Positions 8,839 through 17,997 of a stretch of 64,000 bases of DNA are shown piece by piece. Source of the DNA: Lachnospiraceae bacterium (lineage in GTDB: Bacteria > Bacillota > Clostridia > Lachnospirales > Lachnospiraceae). The first letter of the stretch is position 1, and each line of letters starts with the position of its first letter. The stretch covers positions 1 to 64,000 of the forward strand of contig JAFZQH010000029.1 of the NCBI GenBank assembly GCA_017550165.1, in the 5' to 3' direction. The notes beneath the pieces were generated by a model. It saw only the letters and a list, made by a program, of their open reading frames with translations, was not told the origin of the DNA and made no database searches. A program made the translations under genes and the position numbers.

Positions 8839-9581
8839 TATTTCGACACCTCCTTCTCCGGGGCAGAAAAATACTTGCACGATCCCGCGCTTGAGCCCAG
8901 AAGACCCGGAAGCACCTCATCCTTACTGCCTACGTGAGCAATACGGCCATCAGATACCACCACTATCCGGTCCGCAATGTTAAGAATGCGCTCCTGATGA
9001 GATATGATCACGATGGAACCCTGGATCTCGTCATGCATTTTCTGGAACACATCTATAAGATTATTAAAACTCCATAAGTCGATCCCCGCTTCGGGCTCGT
9101 CGAAGAGAGACAGCTTGGTCTTGCGGGCTATGATGGTGGCGATCTCAATCCTCTTAAGTTCACCGCCGGAGAGGCTTGCATTAACCTCCCTGTTAATGTA
9201 CTCCCTGGCGCACAACCCCACAGAGGCCAGGTAATCACAGGCCCCTGCCGTGGAGATATCTTCCCCTGCCGCCAGTTTGATAAGATCCTTTACGGTAATC
9301 CCCTTAAATCGGACAGGCTGTTGGAAGGCAAATCCGATACCGGATTTGGCCCTCTCCGTGATATTCTTATCCGTGATATCCTCTCCGTCGAAAATGATCC
9401 TTCCGGATGTGGGCTTGTTGATACCCGCTATGACCTTGGCAAGGGTAGATTTGCCACCGCCATTGGGCCCTGTGATCACCACGAACTCCTTATCATTGAT
9501 GGTCAGGTTGATACCTTTGAGGATTTCCTTATTAACGTTTTCTTCATTAACGTCAAAACATATGTCTTTTAATTCAAGCAT
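8838..9581 (-). CDS. sufC: SufC-type FeS assembly ATPase
   Basis: A soluble ABC ATPase of the Suf iron-sulfur cluster assembly system, 247 aa, the usual SufC length. Walker A is GPNGGGKST (residues 38-46), the signature is LSGGE (137-141), and Walker B with its catalytic Glu is LSLFDEP (157-163), followed by the SufC-like AGIDL and a switch His in VIISHQ. It pairs with the overlapping SufB/D-like gene. The lipoprotein gene lies 20 bases upstream on the same strand, so all three may share a transcript, although a functional link is not obvious. Confidence 0.92.
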   Translation of the reverse strand: MLELKDICFDVNEENVNKEILKGINLTINDKEFVVITGPNGGGKSTLAKVIAGINKPTSGRIIFDGEDITDKNITERAKSGIGFAFQQPVRFKGITVKDLIKLAAGEDISTAGACDYLASVGLCAREYINREVNASLSGGELKRIEIATIIARKTKLSLFDEPEAGIDLWSFNNLIDVFQKMHDEIQGSIVIISHQERILNIADRIVVVSDGRIAHVGSKDEVLPGLLGSSAGSCKYFSAPEKEVSK

Positions 9582-9601
9582 TACTGCCTCCCATTACGGA
9601 A

Positions 9602-11254
9602 CTAGCCTGCAAAGAAGAGGTTCTCAAAGAGGTCTTCAAGAGGTTTGCCGTTTATCTGACTGCCAGATTCGTACTTAAGTGCCACATACTTGCCATCGTC
9701 AGTCTTAAAAATAACCGTATCCTTGCCGTTGGTTCGATATATTGTGATCTTGTCGCCCTTCTTAACGGTAACGTCGTCTTTTAATTCGTTCTTTGCTATA
9801 TCAACTGATTTGCCGGGAATGTCTGCCTTGGCAGTCAGCGTAATAGTCTCAACAGCATCACCGAACTCGCCGATCGCCTCGGGGAGACCCTTGTCGCCTA
9901 TCTTATAGTACTGTCTGATATGATAGGTGCTCATGGCATCAACACGGCTCTGCAAAGCGATATGATCGGGATCTGTTATGGGATACTTTTCTATCGTCAT
10001 CTTCGATTCCGTATCATTGCCCGCAGCCGCTCCTTCGCCGTTTTCATCAGCGGTCATTTTCCCGGGTTCGCCCGCTTCCACTGCTCCGCAATAGTTTACA
10101 TTGCCGTCCTTCAGATCGAACACAAGCAGCTCCTCACAGTCACTGTAGCCGGTAGTGAATACATAGACATAATTCCTGTTGTCTTTTGTATGGACCACTT
10201 TGGCATAATATGAGATAAAAATATTATCATCAAGCTTATAGGACTTGTTATTACATGATACGGTAAGCCCGGTATAATGCTCATTTCCTTCTTCATAATC
10301 ACACTGGACTTTTACAACTGACGGTTTGCCTGAACCATCCATATCCATTATGGTTGTCCCGGCTTCAAATACGGGCAGCACAAACCCGCCGGTGGATTCT
10401 TTGTACTTGCCGGTAAACAATTCCCTGTCTTCATCAAATCTTATGGCAACAGGCAATACTCCTGCAGCATAAGGTGCAATATCATCGGGATTAAACGAAA
10501 CCGTGATCCCGGCCGGAGTCAGTATCCAGTTAAGTTCGCTGTTTCCTTCCTCATAATCCTTCATGGATTTATCAAGATCGTAGAATCCCGCATCGGGGAA
10601 ACTTTCCTTAAGTTTAGCCTTTACCCTGGCGATAAGGTCCTTCTTTGATTTCACTACATCAGCAAGCTGGATCTCCTCTCCGGTCTTCGTGTCATATGTT
10701 GAATAGAATATTCCGCCGTTGGGGTGGGCTCCTCCTAAATATGATGCTGCTATAAAGAAAAATGAGAAAACATCCTCGTCTATACGGCAGATCTGGATAG
10801 TCCCCTCGTCGGAAAAATGCAGATCCTTAGTCACAAGTTTTCTCATATCGGCGTCATTTTTAACCACATTCACCGTCTCCTCCTGAGCCTTAAGAGTCAG
10901 CTCGGAGAGAGCTTTTAATGCATCATTCAGCTTCGGATAAGCCTTGGCCGAAACATCTTCAAGACTGATGGTGTCGTAAGAACATTCAAGCACATATCCG
11001 TTGGTGGCCTTGTCATAGAGATTGTCTTTATGTGTAGTGATCACCGGCATGATCCTGACAACCGTGCTGTTTTCTGCGGCTGCCGAAGGCCCTGCTGCTG
11101 ATGATCCTGCTGCTGTAGATCCTGCTGCAGAAGACGCTACCGCTGAAGATCCTGCCGCAGAACTTCCCTGGGAGGCAGTACCTCCACAACCATCAAGAAT
11201 AGTAATGAAGGTCAATGAACATGCTAATACTAATGATAATACCTTTCGATTCAT
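9602..11254 (-). CDS. Lipoprotein with DUF3298/RsiV-like domain
   Basis: A predicted surface lipoprotein of 550 aa. The signal peptide ends in LDGCGG with a lipobox Cys at about residue 22, followed by a low-complexity linker rich in Ala, Gly and Ser (repeats of AAGSS). The middle region (about residues 60-290) contains SYLGGAHPNGG and TGEEIQLADV, typical of DUF4163/DUF3298 domains found in RsiV and PdaC-like proteins. RsiV senses lysozyme, but no sigma factor gene is adjacent, so that role should not be assumed. The C-terminal part is unassigned. GGGAGG precedes the ATG. Confidence 0.75.
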   Translation of the reverse strand: MNRKVLSLVLACSLTFITILDGCGGTASQGSSAAGSSAVASSAAGSTAAGSSAAGPSAAAENSTVVRIMPVITTHKDNLYDKATNGYVLECSYDTISLEDVSAKAYPKLNDALKALSELTLKAQEETVNVVKNDADMRKLVTKDLHFSDEGTIQICRIDEDVFSFFFIAASYLGGAHPNGGIFYSTYDTKTGEEIQLADVVKSKKDLIARVKAKLKESFPDAGFYDLDKSMKDYEEGNSELNWILTPAGITVSFNPDDIAPYAAGVLPVAIRFDEDRELFTGKYKESTGGFVLPVFEAGTTIMDMDGSGKPSVVKVQCDYEEGNEHYTGLTVSCNNKSYKLDDNIFISYYAKVVHTKDNRNYVYVFTTGYSDCEELLVFDLKDGNVNYCGAVEAGEPGKMTADENGEGAAAGNDTESKMTIEKYPITDPDHIALQSRVDAMSTYHIRQYYKIGDKGLPEAIGEFGDAVETITLTAKADIPGKSVDIAKNELKDDVTVKKGDKITIYRTNGKDTVIFKTDDGKYVALKYESGSQINGKPLEDLFENLFFAG

Positions 11255-11322
11255 AACTTCCCTCCTTCCGGCCGTAGCCTCTCTTATTATAACATTTTCA
11301 TGATGGATTGCAAAACATATTA

Positions 11323-11357
11323 GGGGATGACAAGACAGAGAACCGTCCCCTGTCTTG
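11323..11357. repeat. REP-like inverted repeat
   Basis: CAAGACAG (11331-11338) and CTGTCTTG (11350-11357) flank AGAACCGTCCC, and GGGGA lies just outside. The sequence ACCGTCCCCTGTCTTG resembles a dispersed palindromic element that I recall from several bacterial genomes. Only one copy was noticed here. Confidence 0.35.
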
Positions 11358-11359
11358 CG

Positions 11360-11385
11360 AAAAAAGCGCCGGCTTATGCCAGCGC
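11360..11385 (-). terminator. Terminator overlapping the diguanylate cyclase stop codon
   Basis: On the minus strand GCGCTGGC, loop ATAA, GCCGGCGC and then TTTTTT form a GC-rich intrinsic terminator. The gene's TAA stop codon lies in the loop, so the last three codons form the left arm of the stem. Confidence 0.8.
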
Positions 11386-12492
11386 TGAGTATCTTCTCTT
11401 AACCTTTCCGGAGAAGGACACCTTGTTCCTTCCCTGCTCCTTGGCGTGGTATAGTTCCACATCCGCCGCCTCATAGAGCATATTGATATCCATCCCCCTG
11501 GGCGCTGCGATAGCCAGCCCGATACTGACGGTAACAAAGGGGTGCGGCGCATCGTGACTGTGAGGAATAGCCATCCTCTCCACATTCCTTCGGATGGTCT
11601 CGGCGAAGTCCACCATCTCATCTTCCTTGTTGCCCTGAATGAAGACGATAAACTCTTCACCACCGATACGGGATACAATATCCGTAGAACGCTTCGCCGT
11701 CCCCATAATGCACTCCGATACACGCTTCAGGCAGTCGTCACCTTCTGGATGCCCGAACTCGTCATTAAAAGCCTTAAAGTTGTCAATGTCAATGATAAGA
11801 AGGGCAACCTTGTAATCGTTCCTCACACAGAAAGGCCAGATACTCTCAACCTGTCTGTCAAATCCACGGCGGTTAAGAAGACCCGTAAGAGGATCCACCA
11901 GAGCATCCTTGGTGATGCCGCCCATCCTGTGTCTCATAAGGAAGAGCCGAAGTCTCAGACTGTAAACATATCTGGAGACAAGGACCATGACAAGACAGAT
12001 CCCGACCTTGACCGCAAGATCCGTCCCGGGATCCTCCATATTCAGCGACATAAAGTAAGACCAGATAAGCTCAATGATGAGAAGCACAGTACACTCAAGC
12101 CCATCCAGCATGGGAATGACAGCCATCATCATAACAACTGTCACAAAAGCCACATTGTCATATCCGGCAAAGTCCACACTCCAAGCCACGAACATCAGGG
12201 CATTGGCCGTGATCAGCCAAAAAATCCTGCAGAACCAGGCCGGACCGGAATCATCACTTCTTCTCGCCCTTGGGATAAATGACGCAGAGAAAACAAAGAA
12301 GACCACAGCTGCCGCCTCCATGGAAATGGCGGGCAGAATGACCTGAATATCAAGGATATCCACATTAAAAATAAGAAGTGCACATATCATGACCGCAGGT
12401 ATCAGAATAAAAAGAAATCCTGCCGTCTTCCTCACAATATTAACGTTGGCATAATTGACCCTTGAAGCAACGGGCCGTTTGGTGTTTCGCAT
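11374..12492 (-). CDS. Membrane-bound diguanylate cyclase (GGDEF)
   Basis: A predicted diguanylate cyclase making the second messenger c-di-GMP. About six hydrophobic segments occupy residues 20-200 and serve as an unclassified membrane sensor. The GGDEF domain follows: LVDPLTGLLNRRGF opens it, IDIDNFKAFNDEFGH contributes metal ligands, and IGGEEFIVF is the active-site loop. ATG at 12492 is preferred over the one at 12516 because AGGGGAAGAG lies four bases before it. It is monocistronic and ends in its own terminator. No EAL or HD-GYP protein is present in the window. Confidence 0.88.
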   Translation of the reverse strand: MRNTKRPVASRVNYANVNIVRKTAGFLFILIPAVMICALLIFNVDILDIQVILPAISMEAAAVVFFVFSASFIPRARRSDDSGPAWFCRIFWLITANALMFVAWSVDFAGYDNVAFVTVVMMMAVIPMLDGLECTVLLIIELIWSYFMSLNMEDPGTDLAVKVGICLVMVLVSRYVYSLRLRLFLMRHRMGGITKDALVDPLTGLLNRRGFDRQVESIWPFCVRNDYKVALLIIDIDNFKAFNDEFGHPEGDDCLKRVSECIMGTAKRSTDIVSRIGGEEFIVFIQGNKEDEMVDFAETIRRNVERMAIPHSHDAPHPFVTVSIGLAIAAPRGMDINMLYEAADVELYHAKEQGRNKVSFSGKVKRRYSALA

Positions 12493-12657
12493 GTTCTCTT
12501 CCCCTAAATACCGCATATACGAATTCCATCGTACATACTCAGTATAATTTTAACATTTGTATTTTTTTGAAACAATAGTTTTTTAAAAAAAAATACAATA
12601 TGTAGGGATAAAGAGGGTAAAACACACAATATGATGAAGAAGACCAAAGCCCGATGG

Positions 12658-13377
12658 TCATCCTCTGATAAGAAGCCAGAGCAAGGGATTCGTGTTGTAG
12701 ATCGTGGCAAAGATATTATTCTCATTAACCGTCCGAAGAACAGCTGCCCCGATGGTGGTATTGAAAAAAACTATGGCAACAAGCATTAGTATCCAGATAA
12801 CGATAATACCCTGGACCAGACCGAGAACAGCTCCCGCGGTCTTGTTCAGGGTGTGGATCACCGGCAGCATGGTAACGATCTTAAGAAGAGAATATATGAT
12901 CTGCAGCAGGATCCTGATAAGGGCAAAGGTGATGGTAAAAGCGATGACTTTTATGATAAGCCGGGCAAGAAGACCACCGATATGGTTGGATACATCTGAG
13001 ACTGAATTGCTCTTGGCTTCTTCAACCTCCTCCTTTGCCATCTCTGCAAACTTCTGGACCACAGAAAGCCAGGATTCATCAAGGAGCTGGTCACCTGTCT
13101 TCTCAACGCTTTCAGGACCACCGCCCTGAGGATCACTGACCAGCTTCTCGGTCAGTTCCGTCTGAACGTATTTCACGCTTTTCTCAGTAATGGTCTGCAT
13201 CAGACTGGTGGTTCCCAGAAAGTTGTTAACATAAGGATATACCTGCCATACAAGGAAAACGGTCAGAAAAAAGGACGCAAAGGAAAAGATCATCCTGACG
13301 AAACCTCTGTAGCATCCGAATATCCCGAATCCGATCACTATCAAGGCCGATCCGGCCAGCACAAAGACTGTCTCCAT
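12658..13377 (-). CDS. CvpA-family membrane protein
   Basis: A four- to five-helix membrane protein of 239 aa with the CvpA (colicin V production) pattern: an N-terminal pair of helices containing GCYRGFVRMIFSF, an acidic loop (about residues 75-125), then helices in the second half including AGAVLGLVQGIIVIWILML. The CvpA family is widespread, with roles proposed in envelope homeostasis; no enzymatic function is known. It is the last gene of the dnaX-to-cvpA run, 21 bases after the DUF5711-like gene. Confidence 0.75.
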   Translation of the reverse strand: METVFVLAGSALIVIGFGIFGCYRGFVRMIFSFASFFLTVFLVWQVYPYVNNFLGTTSLMQTITEKSVKYVQTELTEKLVSDPQGGGPESVEKTGDQLLDESWLSVVQKFAEMAKEEVEEAKSNSVSDVSNHIGGLLARLIIKVIAFTITFALIRILLQIIYSLLKIVTMLPVIHTLNKTAGAVLGLVQGIIVIWILMLVAIVFFNTTIGAAVLRTVNENNIFATIYNTNPLLWLLIRG

Positions 13378-13398
13378 AAAGTGTCTCCTTTGCTATAA

Positions 13399-14553
13399 CT
13401 ATATCAGGCTGATAAGCCCGACGGACTCATTGGTGATGAGGATAAACCTCTCTTTCCCGTTCACCGGGACCATACCGGTTATGCGGTTCTCAAAAGTATG
13501 ATCCAGACGCACATTGCCGGACAGGGTAATAAGCTTGCACATATCATCCCTGTAAACCAGTACATGATTCCCCGAAAAACAGATATTATCGTAATCCATA
13601 TCAATGTTAAAAGCACTGAGCCTGGAGCCGTTGGATCTGTATACTTCCGCCTTATATGCGGTGGACTCCTCATCCGGGGTATAGACAATACCGAATCTGT
13701 CCTTGTCGAAAATGAAGCTTTCAACATCCCTGGGATAGGTAATTGTCTTCTTCAGAACCGGAGTCTCGGTACCTTCAAATAACAGGGCCATGGAATCACC
13801 TGCTGCCACAGCACAGTCACTGCCGAAGAAGCATACTTCCGGGATCACCGTATCCTTGTATTCAAAGGAGGCAACGATACGATCAAGGGCGCTCTCCCCC
13901 GCAGAATCAAAATTATAAAATGACACGTTGGTCTTCATGACACCGTTGCTGACAAAAAGGTAGGACATGATTACCAGCCTGCCGTCTTCGGAGACATCAA
14001 AGCTTAAGGGGTAGCCTGTCTTCTTAAGCTGAACCATACCCTCGGCTATAAGTTCCCCTTCCCTGTCATAATACTTCATATATTTCCTGTCGCCATCGGA
14101 AAGCACCGTGAAGATGCCTCCCTTGCCGCTGACCTTGAAATCCTCCAGGGTGTAAGTGATATTGATCTTCTTCACGAGCCCCTTCGAATCGAAAAGAAAC
14201 ATTTCCTCCCCGCCGGGATCACCAACTGCCACATATTCTCCGCATATATCCACCATAGGCTGCTGCATGCTGTAGCCCTGGGTCCACAGGGATTCGAATC
14301 TCTCGTTCAGGCACGTTATACCGTCACTGCTGTATCTTAAAATGTTGCCGTTATATGTCTTGTACTTGACAGAAGCATTGGCTCCCACAGAGATGCTGTT
14401 GATGACCTTGATCCCGGTGTATCCCCTGTTAAAGAAATAGAAGGCGCCGGACAAAATAAGTGCAACGATAACAAGGGCAAATACTATGCCCTTGATACCG
14501 TGTTTATCTTTGAAGTTATTAAAATTAGCAACTATGTCTTTAGAGTGAGCCAT
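13399..14553 (-). CDS. DUF5711-like membrane-anchored protein
   Basis: A protein of 384 aa with one N-terminal membrane helix (GIVFALVIVALILSGAFYFF). The long extracytoplasmic part shows repeated strand-rich blades, such as DSKGLVKKINITY and YDREGELIAEG, as in beta-propeller proteins. It resembles the DUF5711 family common in Lachnospiraceae, whose function is unknown. It lies 3 bases after tktC and upstream of cvpA, and the pairing with cvpA suggests an envelope role, which is an inference. Confidence 0.65.
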   Translation of the reverse strand: MAHSKDIVANFNNFKDKHGIKGIVFALVIVALILSGAFYFFNRGYTGIKVINSISVGANASVKYKTYNGNILRYSSDGITCLNERFESLWTQGYSMQQPMVDICGEYVAVGDPGGEEMFLFDSKGLVKKINITYTLEDFKVSGKGGIFTVLSDGDRKYMKYYDREGELIAEGMVQLKKTGYPLSFDVSEDGRLVIMSYLFVSNGVMKTNVSFYNFDSAGESALDRIVASFEYKDTVIPEVCFFGSDCAVAAGDSMALLFEGTETPVLKKTITYPRDVESFIFDKDRFGIVYTPDEESTAYKAEVYRSNGSRLSAFNIDMDYDNICFSGNHVLVYRDDMCKLITLSGNVRLDHTFENRITGMVPVNGKERFILITNESVGLISLI

Positions 14554-14556
14554 TTC

Positions 14557-15495
14557 CTACATCCAAGCTTTAATGTTCCTGTAAATGCTCTCGCTGTCCA
14601 GTCCGTATTTAACTATAAGTTCCTTGGCAGGGCCGGACTCTCCGAAAGTATCCATGATACCTATCTTCTTGACCGGAGTGGGAGCCTTCTCGGAAAGAAC
14701 ATCGCACACAGCGCTTCCCAGGCCTCCTATAACAGAATGCTCCTCCACGGTAACCACCTTGCCGGTCTTCTTGGCGGAAGACAGGACCATATCCTCGTCC
14801 AAGGGCTTAATGGTGTGGATATTGATGACCTCGGCGTTGATACCGTCTGCTGCCAGAAGCTTAGCCGCCTCCAGGGACTCATTGACACAAAGACCCGTGG
14901 CAATAATGGTCAGGTCCTTACCCTCCTTGAGGAGGACTCCTTTGCCCAGCTCGAACTTGTAATCAGGCCTGTCGTTGATCACCGGTACGGCAAGCCTTCC
15001 GAATCTCAGATAAACCGGGCCTTCATGCTTGTAAGCCGCTTCAACGGCTGCCTTAGCCTCCACGTCATCGGAAGGATTGATTACCACCATACCCGGGATA
15101 GTCCTCATAAGGGCTATATCCTCGTTGCACTGGTGGGTAGCACCGTCTTCACCAACAGAGATGCCTGCATGGGTAGCTCCTATCTTCACATTAAGATGGG
15201 GGTATCCGATGCTGTTGCGAACCTGCTCGTAAGCTCTTCCTGCCGCAAACATGGCAAATGAACTGGCAAATGGCACCTTGCCGGATGTAGCAAGACCCGC
15301 TGCGATACCCATCATATTGCTCTCTGCGATACCGCAATCTATATGTCTGTCAGGATATGCTTTTTTAAATATACCTGTCTTGGTGGCACCGGCTAAGTCA
15401 GCGTCAAGGACCACCAGATTATCGTATTTTTCCCCCAAGGCAACAAGTGCGTTACCGTAGCTCTCTCTTGTAGCGATCTTCTTTACTTCTGACAT
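14557..15495 (-). CDS. Transketolase, C-terminal subunit
   Basis: Half of a split transketolase (312 aa) carrying the pyrimidine-binding and C-terminal domains. With the N-terminal subunit it would transfer two-carbon units in the nonoxidative pentose phosphate pathway. DCGIAESNMMGIAAGLA holds the Glu that activates thiamine diphosphate, THAGISVGEDGATHQ follows, and VVTVEEHSVIGGLGSAV is the C-terminal domain motif. It overlaps the end of tktN by 13 bases. AGGAGG lies before the ATG. Confidence 0.94.
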   Translation of the reverse strand: MSEVKKIATRESYGNALVALGEKYDNLVVLDADLAGATKTGIFKKAYPDRHIDCGIAESNMMGIAAGLATSGKVPFASSFAMFAAGRAYEQVRNSIGYPHLNVKIGATHAGISVGEDGATHQCNEDIALMRTIPGMVVINPSDDVEAKAAVEAAYKHEGPVYLRFGRLAVPVINDRPDYKFELGKGVLLKEGKDLTIIATGLCVNESLEAAKLLAADGINAEVINIHTIKPLDEDMVLSSAKKTGKVVTVEEHSVIGGLGSAVCDVLSEKAPTPVKKIGIMDTFGESGPAKELIVKYGLDSESIYRNIKAWM

Positions 15496-16319
15496 AACTC
15501 ACCGGCCTCCTTCTTCAACTCCTCCATAGCCTGGGCATACTGCTCATCATTGGGAGCAGTCCCGTGCCAGGATGCCTGATTCTCCATAAATGACACACCT
15601 TTACCCTTGATCGTCTTCATAATGATGGCTGTGGGACAATCCTTAGTCTTTTTGGCCTTTGCAAAGGCATCTCTCATGGCATCGAAATCATGGCCGTCGA
15701 TATTGATCACATTAAAACCGAAGGCCTTAAACTTCTCATCAATAGGATAAGGTGAACATACATCAGCGATATTACCGTCAATCTGCAATCCGTTATTATC
15801 CACGATGACCACCAGGTTATCCAGCTTCCTGGCTGCTGCAAACATGGAAGCCTCCCAAACCTGACCTTCCTGGATCTCACCGTCTCCAAGGAGGGTGTAT
15901 ACCCTGTAGGCCTTATTATCCATCTTGGCTGCCAAGGCCATGCCCACTGCCGCAGAGATTCCCTGTCCCAGGGACCCGCTGGACATATCCACGCCCGGAA
16001 TATGTTTCATATCCGGATGTCCCTGAAGGAATGAACCTACATGGCGGAGATTAAGGAGCTCCTCTGAAGAGAAATAACCCTTCATTGCCAGGGTGGAATA
16101 CAGACCCGGTGCTGTGTGCCCCTTGGAGAGAACAAACCTGTCCCTGTCCTCCTTCTTGGGATTCCTGGGATCATTGTTCATCTCTTCAAAATATAAAAAA
16201 GTAAACATGTCTGCTGCTGACAGGGATCCGCCGGGATGACCGGACTTGGCCGAATGAACGGCTTCAATGATGCCCTGTCTGACCAGATTAGCCATAACCT
16301 TTAATTCATTATTATCCAT
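15483..16319 (-). CDS. Transketolase, N-terminal subunit
   Basis: The diphosphate-binding half of a split transketolase, 278 aa. The thiamine diphosphate motif starts at GDGE (145-148) and ends at DNN (174-176). SAKSGHPGGSLSAAD and LSKGHTAPGLYSTLA contain the conserved His residues of the active site. Split transketolases are usual in Clostridia. It lies 21 bases after fsa, which makes or uses related sugar phosphates, and overlaps tktC. Confidence 0.95.
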   Translation of the reverse strand: MDNNELKVMANLVRQGIIEAVHSAKSGHPGGSLSAADMFTFLYFEEMNNDPRNPKKEDRDRFVLSKGHTAPGLYSTLAMKGYFSSEELLNLRHVGSFLQGHPDMKHIPGVDMSSGSLGQGISAAVGMALAAKMDNKAYRVYTLLGDGEIQEGQVWEASMFAAARKLDNLVVIVDNNGLQIDGNIADVCSPYPIDEKFKAFGFNVINIDGHDFDAMRDAFAKAKKTKDCPTAIIMKTIKGKGVSFMENQASWHGTAPNDEQYAQAMEELKKEAGELCQK

Positions 16320-16340
16320 CGTTTCGCCTTCCTTTAATAT

Positions 16341-16994
16341 TTACTCGCCGAATACCTTCCTGTAATCCTCCTGGAACTTGGCAATACCCGCATCTGTTAA
16401 GGGATGCTTTGTCATCTGCTCAAGTACTGCGTACGGAACGGTTGCGATATCGGCACCTGCCAATGCGCAGTCAATGATGTGTGTGGTATTTCTGATGCTC
16501 GCTGCTATGATCTCGGTCTCAATGCCGTGAACAGCAAATATCTCAGTGATCACGCGGATAAGATCAACTCCCGGCATATTGATGTCATCAAGCCTTCCCA
16601 GGAAGGGTGAAACATATGTTGCGCCGGCTCTCGCTGCAAGAAGGGCCTGATTGGCCGTAAATATAAGGGTTACATTGGTCTTGATGCCCTCGGATGAGAG
16701 AACCTTGACTGCCTTAAGTCCCTCAACGGTCATAGGGATCTTAACTACCATGTTGGGGTGGATCTTAGCGATCTCTCGGCCTTCCTTTATCATCCCTTCA
16801 GCGTCTACTGTGGTGGCCTTAACCTCACCGCTGATGGGCCCGTCTACTATGGAAGTGATCTCCTTGATAACTTCGTTAAAATCCCTTCCCTCTTTTGCTA
16901 TAAGAGAGGGATTGGTAGTTACTCCGCAAATGATACCCATGTCATTTGCTTTTCTGATGTCTTCTACCTTAGCTGTGTCAATAAAAAATCTCAT
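16341..16994 (-). CDS. fsa: Fructose-6-phosphate aldolase/transaldolase-like
   Basis: A small class I aldolase of the TalC/MipB family, 217 aa, a typical length. VVKIPMT places the Schiff-base Lys at residue 85, and [17 protein letters not shown] is the N-terminal family signature with the Asp at residue 6 in FFIDTA. It may act as a fructose-6-phosphate aldolase or as a short transaldolase. Its position beside split transketolase genes makes a pentose phosphate role likely. GGGAGG precedes the ATG. Confidence 0.92.
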   Translation of the reverse strand: MRFFIDTAKVEDIRKANDMGIICGVTTNPSLIAKEGRDFNEVIKEITSIVDGPISGEVKATTVDAEGMIKEGREIAKIHPNMVVKIPMTVEGLKAVKVLSSEGIKTNVTLIFTANQALLAARAGATYVSPFLGRLDDINMPGVDLIRVITEIFAVHGIETEIIAASIRNTTHIIDCALAGADIATVPYAVLEQMTKHPLTDAGIAKFQEDYRKVFGE

Positions 16995-17033
16995 TTTATA
17001 AATCCTCCCGCTTTGAATTGCATATATGTTTAA

Positions 17034-17633
17034 TTATAATTCCGTTCGTCCTTCCAAAGCCCGCAAAAGCGTAACTTCGTCTATGTATTCCAGGTCTCCG
17101 CCTACCGGAACCCCGCTGGCTATCCTGCTGACCTTCACTCCCGCAGGCTTTAGGAGTTTTCCTATGTACATGGCTGTGGTCTCTCCTTCCAGACTGGAGT
17201 TGGTGGCAATGATGACTTCCTCAATATCAGCCGCTGCCACCCTTGCCATAAGCTCTTTAAGCTTGATATCGTTGGGCCCGATCCCCAGCATGGGGGATAT
17301 GGCTCCGTGGAGCACATGGTATACCCCTTCAAATCTCCCTGTCTTCTCATAAGCTGCCAGATCCCTTGAATTCTCCACCACCATGATCACATTGTGATTC
17401 CTCCGGGGATTGCCGCATATGGGACAGACCTCATCATCGGTAAGGGTAAAGCATTCCCTGCAATATTTCACATTTCTCTTGGCGTCAATAATGGACTCCG
17501 AGAGCTTCTCCACTTCCTCCTCCGGCATGGAGAGTATGTGAAAAGCAAGGCGTTGGGCCGTCTTGGTGCCCACTCCCGGCAGAGACGACAGGGATTGTAT
17601 TAATCTGCTTATATGGTTACTGTAGAGTTCCAT
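17034..17633 (-). CDS. recR: Recombination mediator RecR
   Basis: RecR works with RecO (and RecF) to load RecA on single-stranded gaps. The 199-aa protein has the helix-hairpin-helix [12 protein letters not shown] (18-29), a four-Cys zinc finger (C58, C61, C70, C73) and a Toprim domain including [17 protein letters not shown] and [13 protein letters not shown]. The ATG overlaps the ybaB stop codon (TGATG). dnaX-ybaB-recR is a classic conserved cluster. Confidence 0.97.
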   Translation of the reverse strand: MELYSNHISRLIQSLSSLPGVGTKTAQRLAFHILSMPEEEVEKLSESIIDAKRNVKYCRECFTLTDDEVCPICGNPRRNHNVIMVVENSRDLAAYEKTGRFEGVYHVLHGAISPMLGIGPNDIKLKELMARVAAADIEEVIIATNSSLEGETTAMYIGKLLKPAGVKVSRIASGVPVGGDLEYIDEVTLLRALEGRTEL

Positions 17634-17977
17634 CAGAAGGGTAATCCTCCTCCGGGCAGACCCATTCCGCCCATTGCCTTTGCTGAAAATGCATCCACCT
17701 GTGAAAATGCTTCATTTATCCCGGCTACTATAAGGTCTTCCAGCATCTCTATATCGTCCGGATCCACTACATCCTCCGAAAGCTTAACGCTTTTAACCAC
17801 CTTTTTGCCTGTAACGGTAACCGTAACCGCTCCGCCTCCGGCTGTCCCGGTAAACTCTTTTTCTTCAAGCTCTTTGGCAGTTTCCTCCATCTGCCTCTGC
17901 ATCTTCTGAGCCTGCTTCATCAGGTTGCTCATGTTCCCCGGCATTCCTCCTCCGGGAAATCCTCCTCTTTTTGCCAT
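17633..17977 (-). CDS. YbaB/EbfC family nucleoid-associated protein
   Basis: A small DNA-binding protein of about 114 aa. The Gly/Met-rich start ([18 protein letters not shown]), a helical Q-rich segment ([19 protein letters not shown]) and the [14 protein letters not shown] strand are typical. YbaB proteins form dimers that bind DNA. The ATG at 17977 is favoured over the one at 17983 by its distance from AGGAGG. It lies 20 bases after dnaX and overlaps recR. Confidence 0.93.
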   Translation of the reverse strand: MAKRGGFPGGGMPGNMSNLMKQAQKMQRQMEETAKELEEKEFTGTAGGGAVTVTVTGKKVVKSVKLSEDVVDPDDIEMLEDLIVAGINEAFSQVDAFSAKAMGGMGLPGGGLPF

Positions 17978-17997
17978 TATCATATCCTCCTAAATAA

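Noticed and set aside
9602..11254. RsiV-type anti-sigma factor
   Set aside because: The DUF3298-like domain fits, but the protein is a lipoprotein without a cytoplasmic sigma-binding part and there is no adjacent sigma gene.
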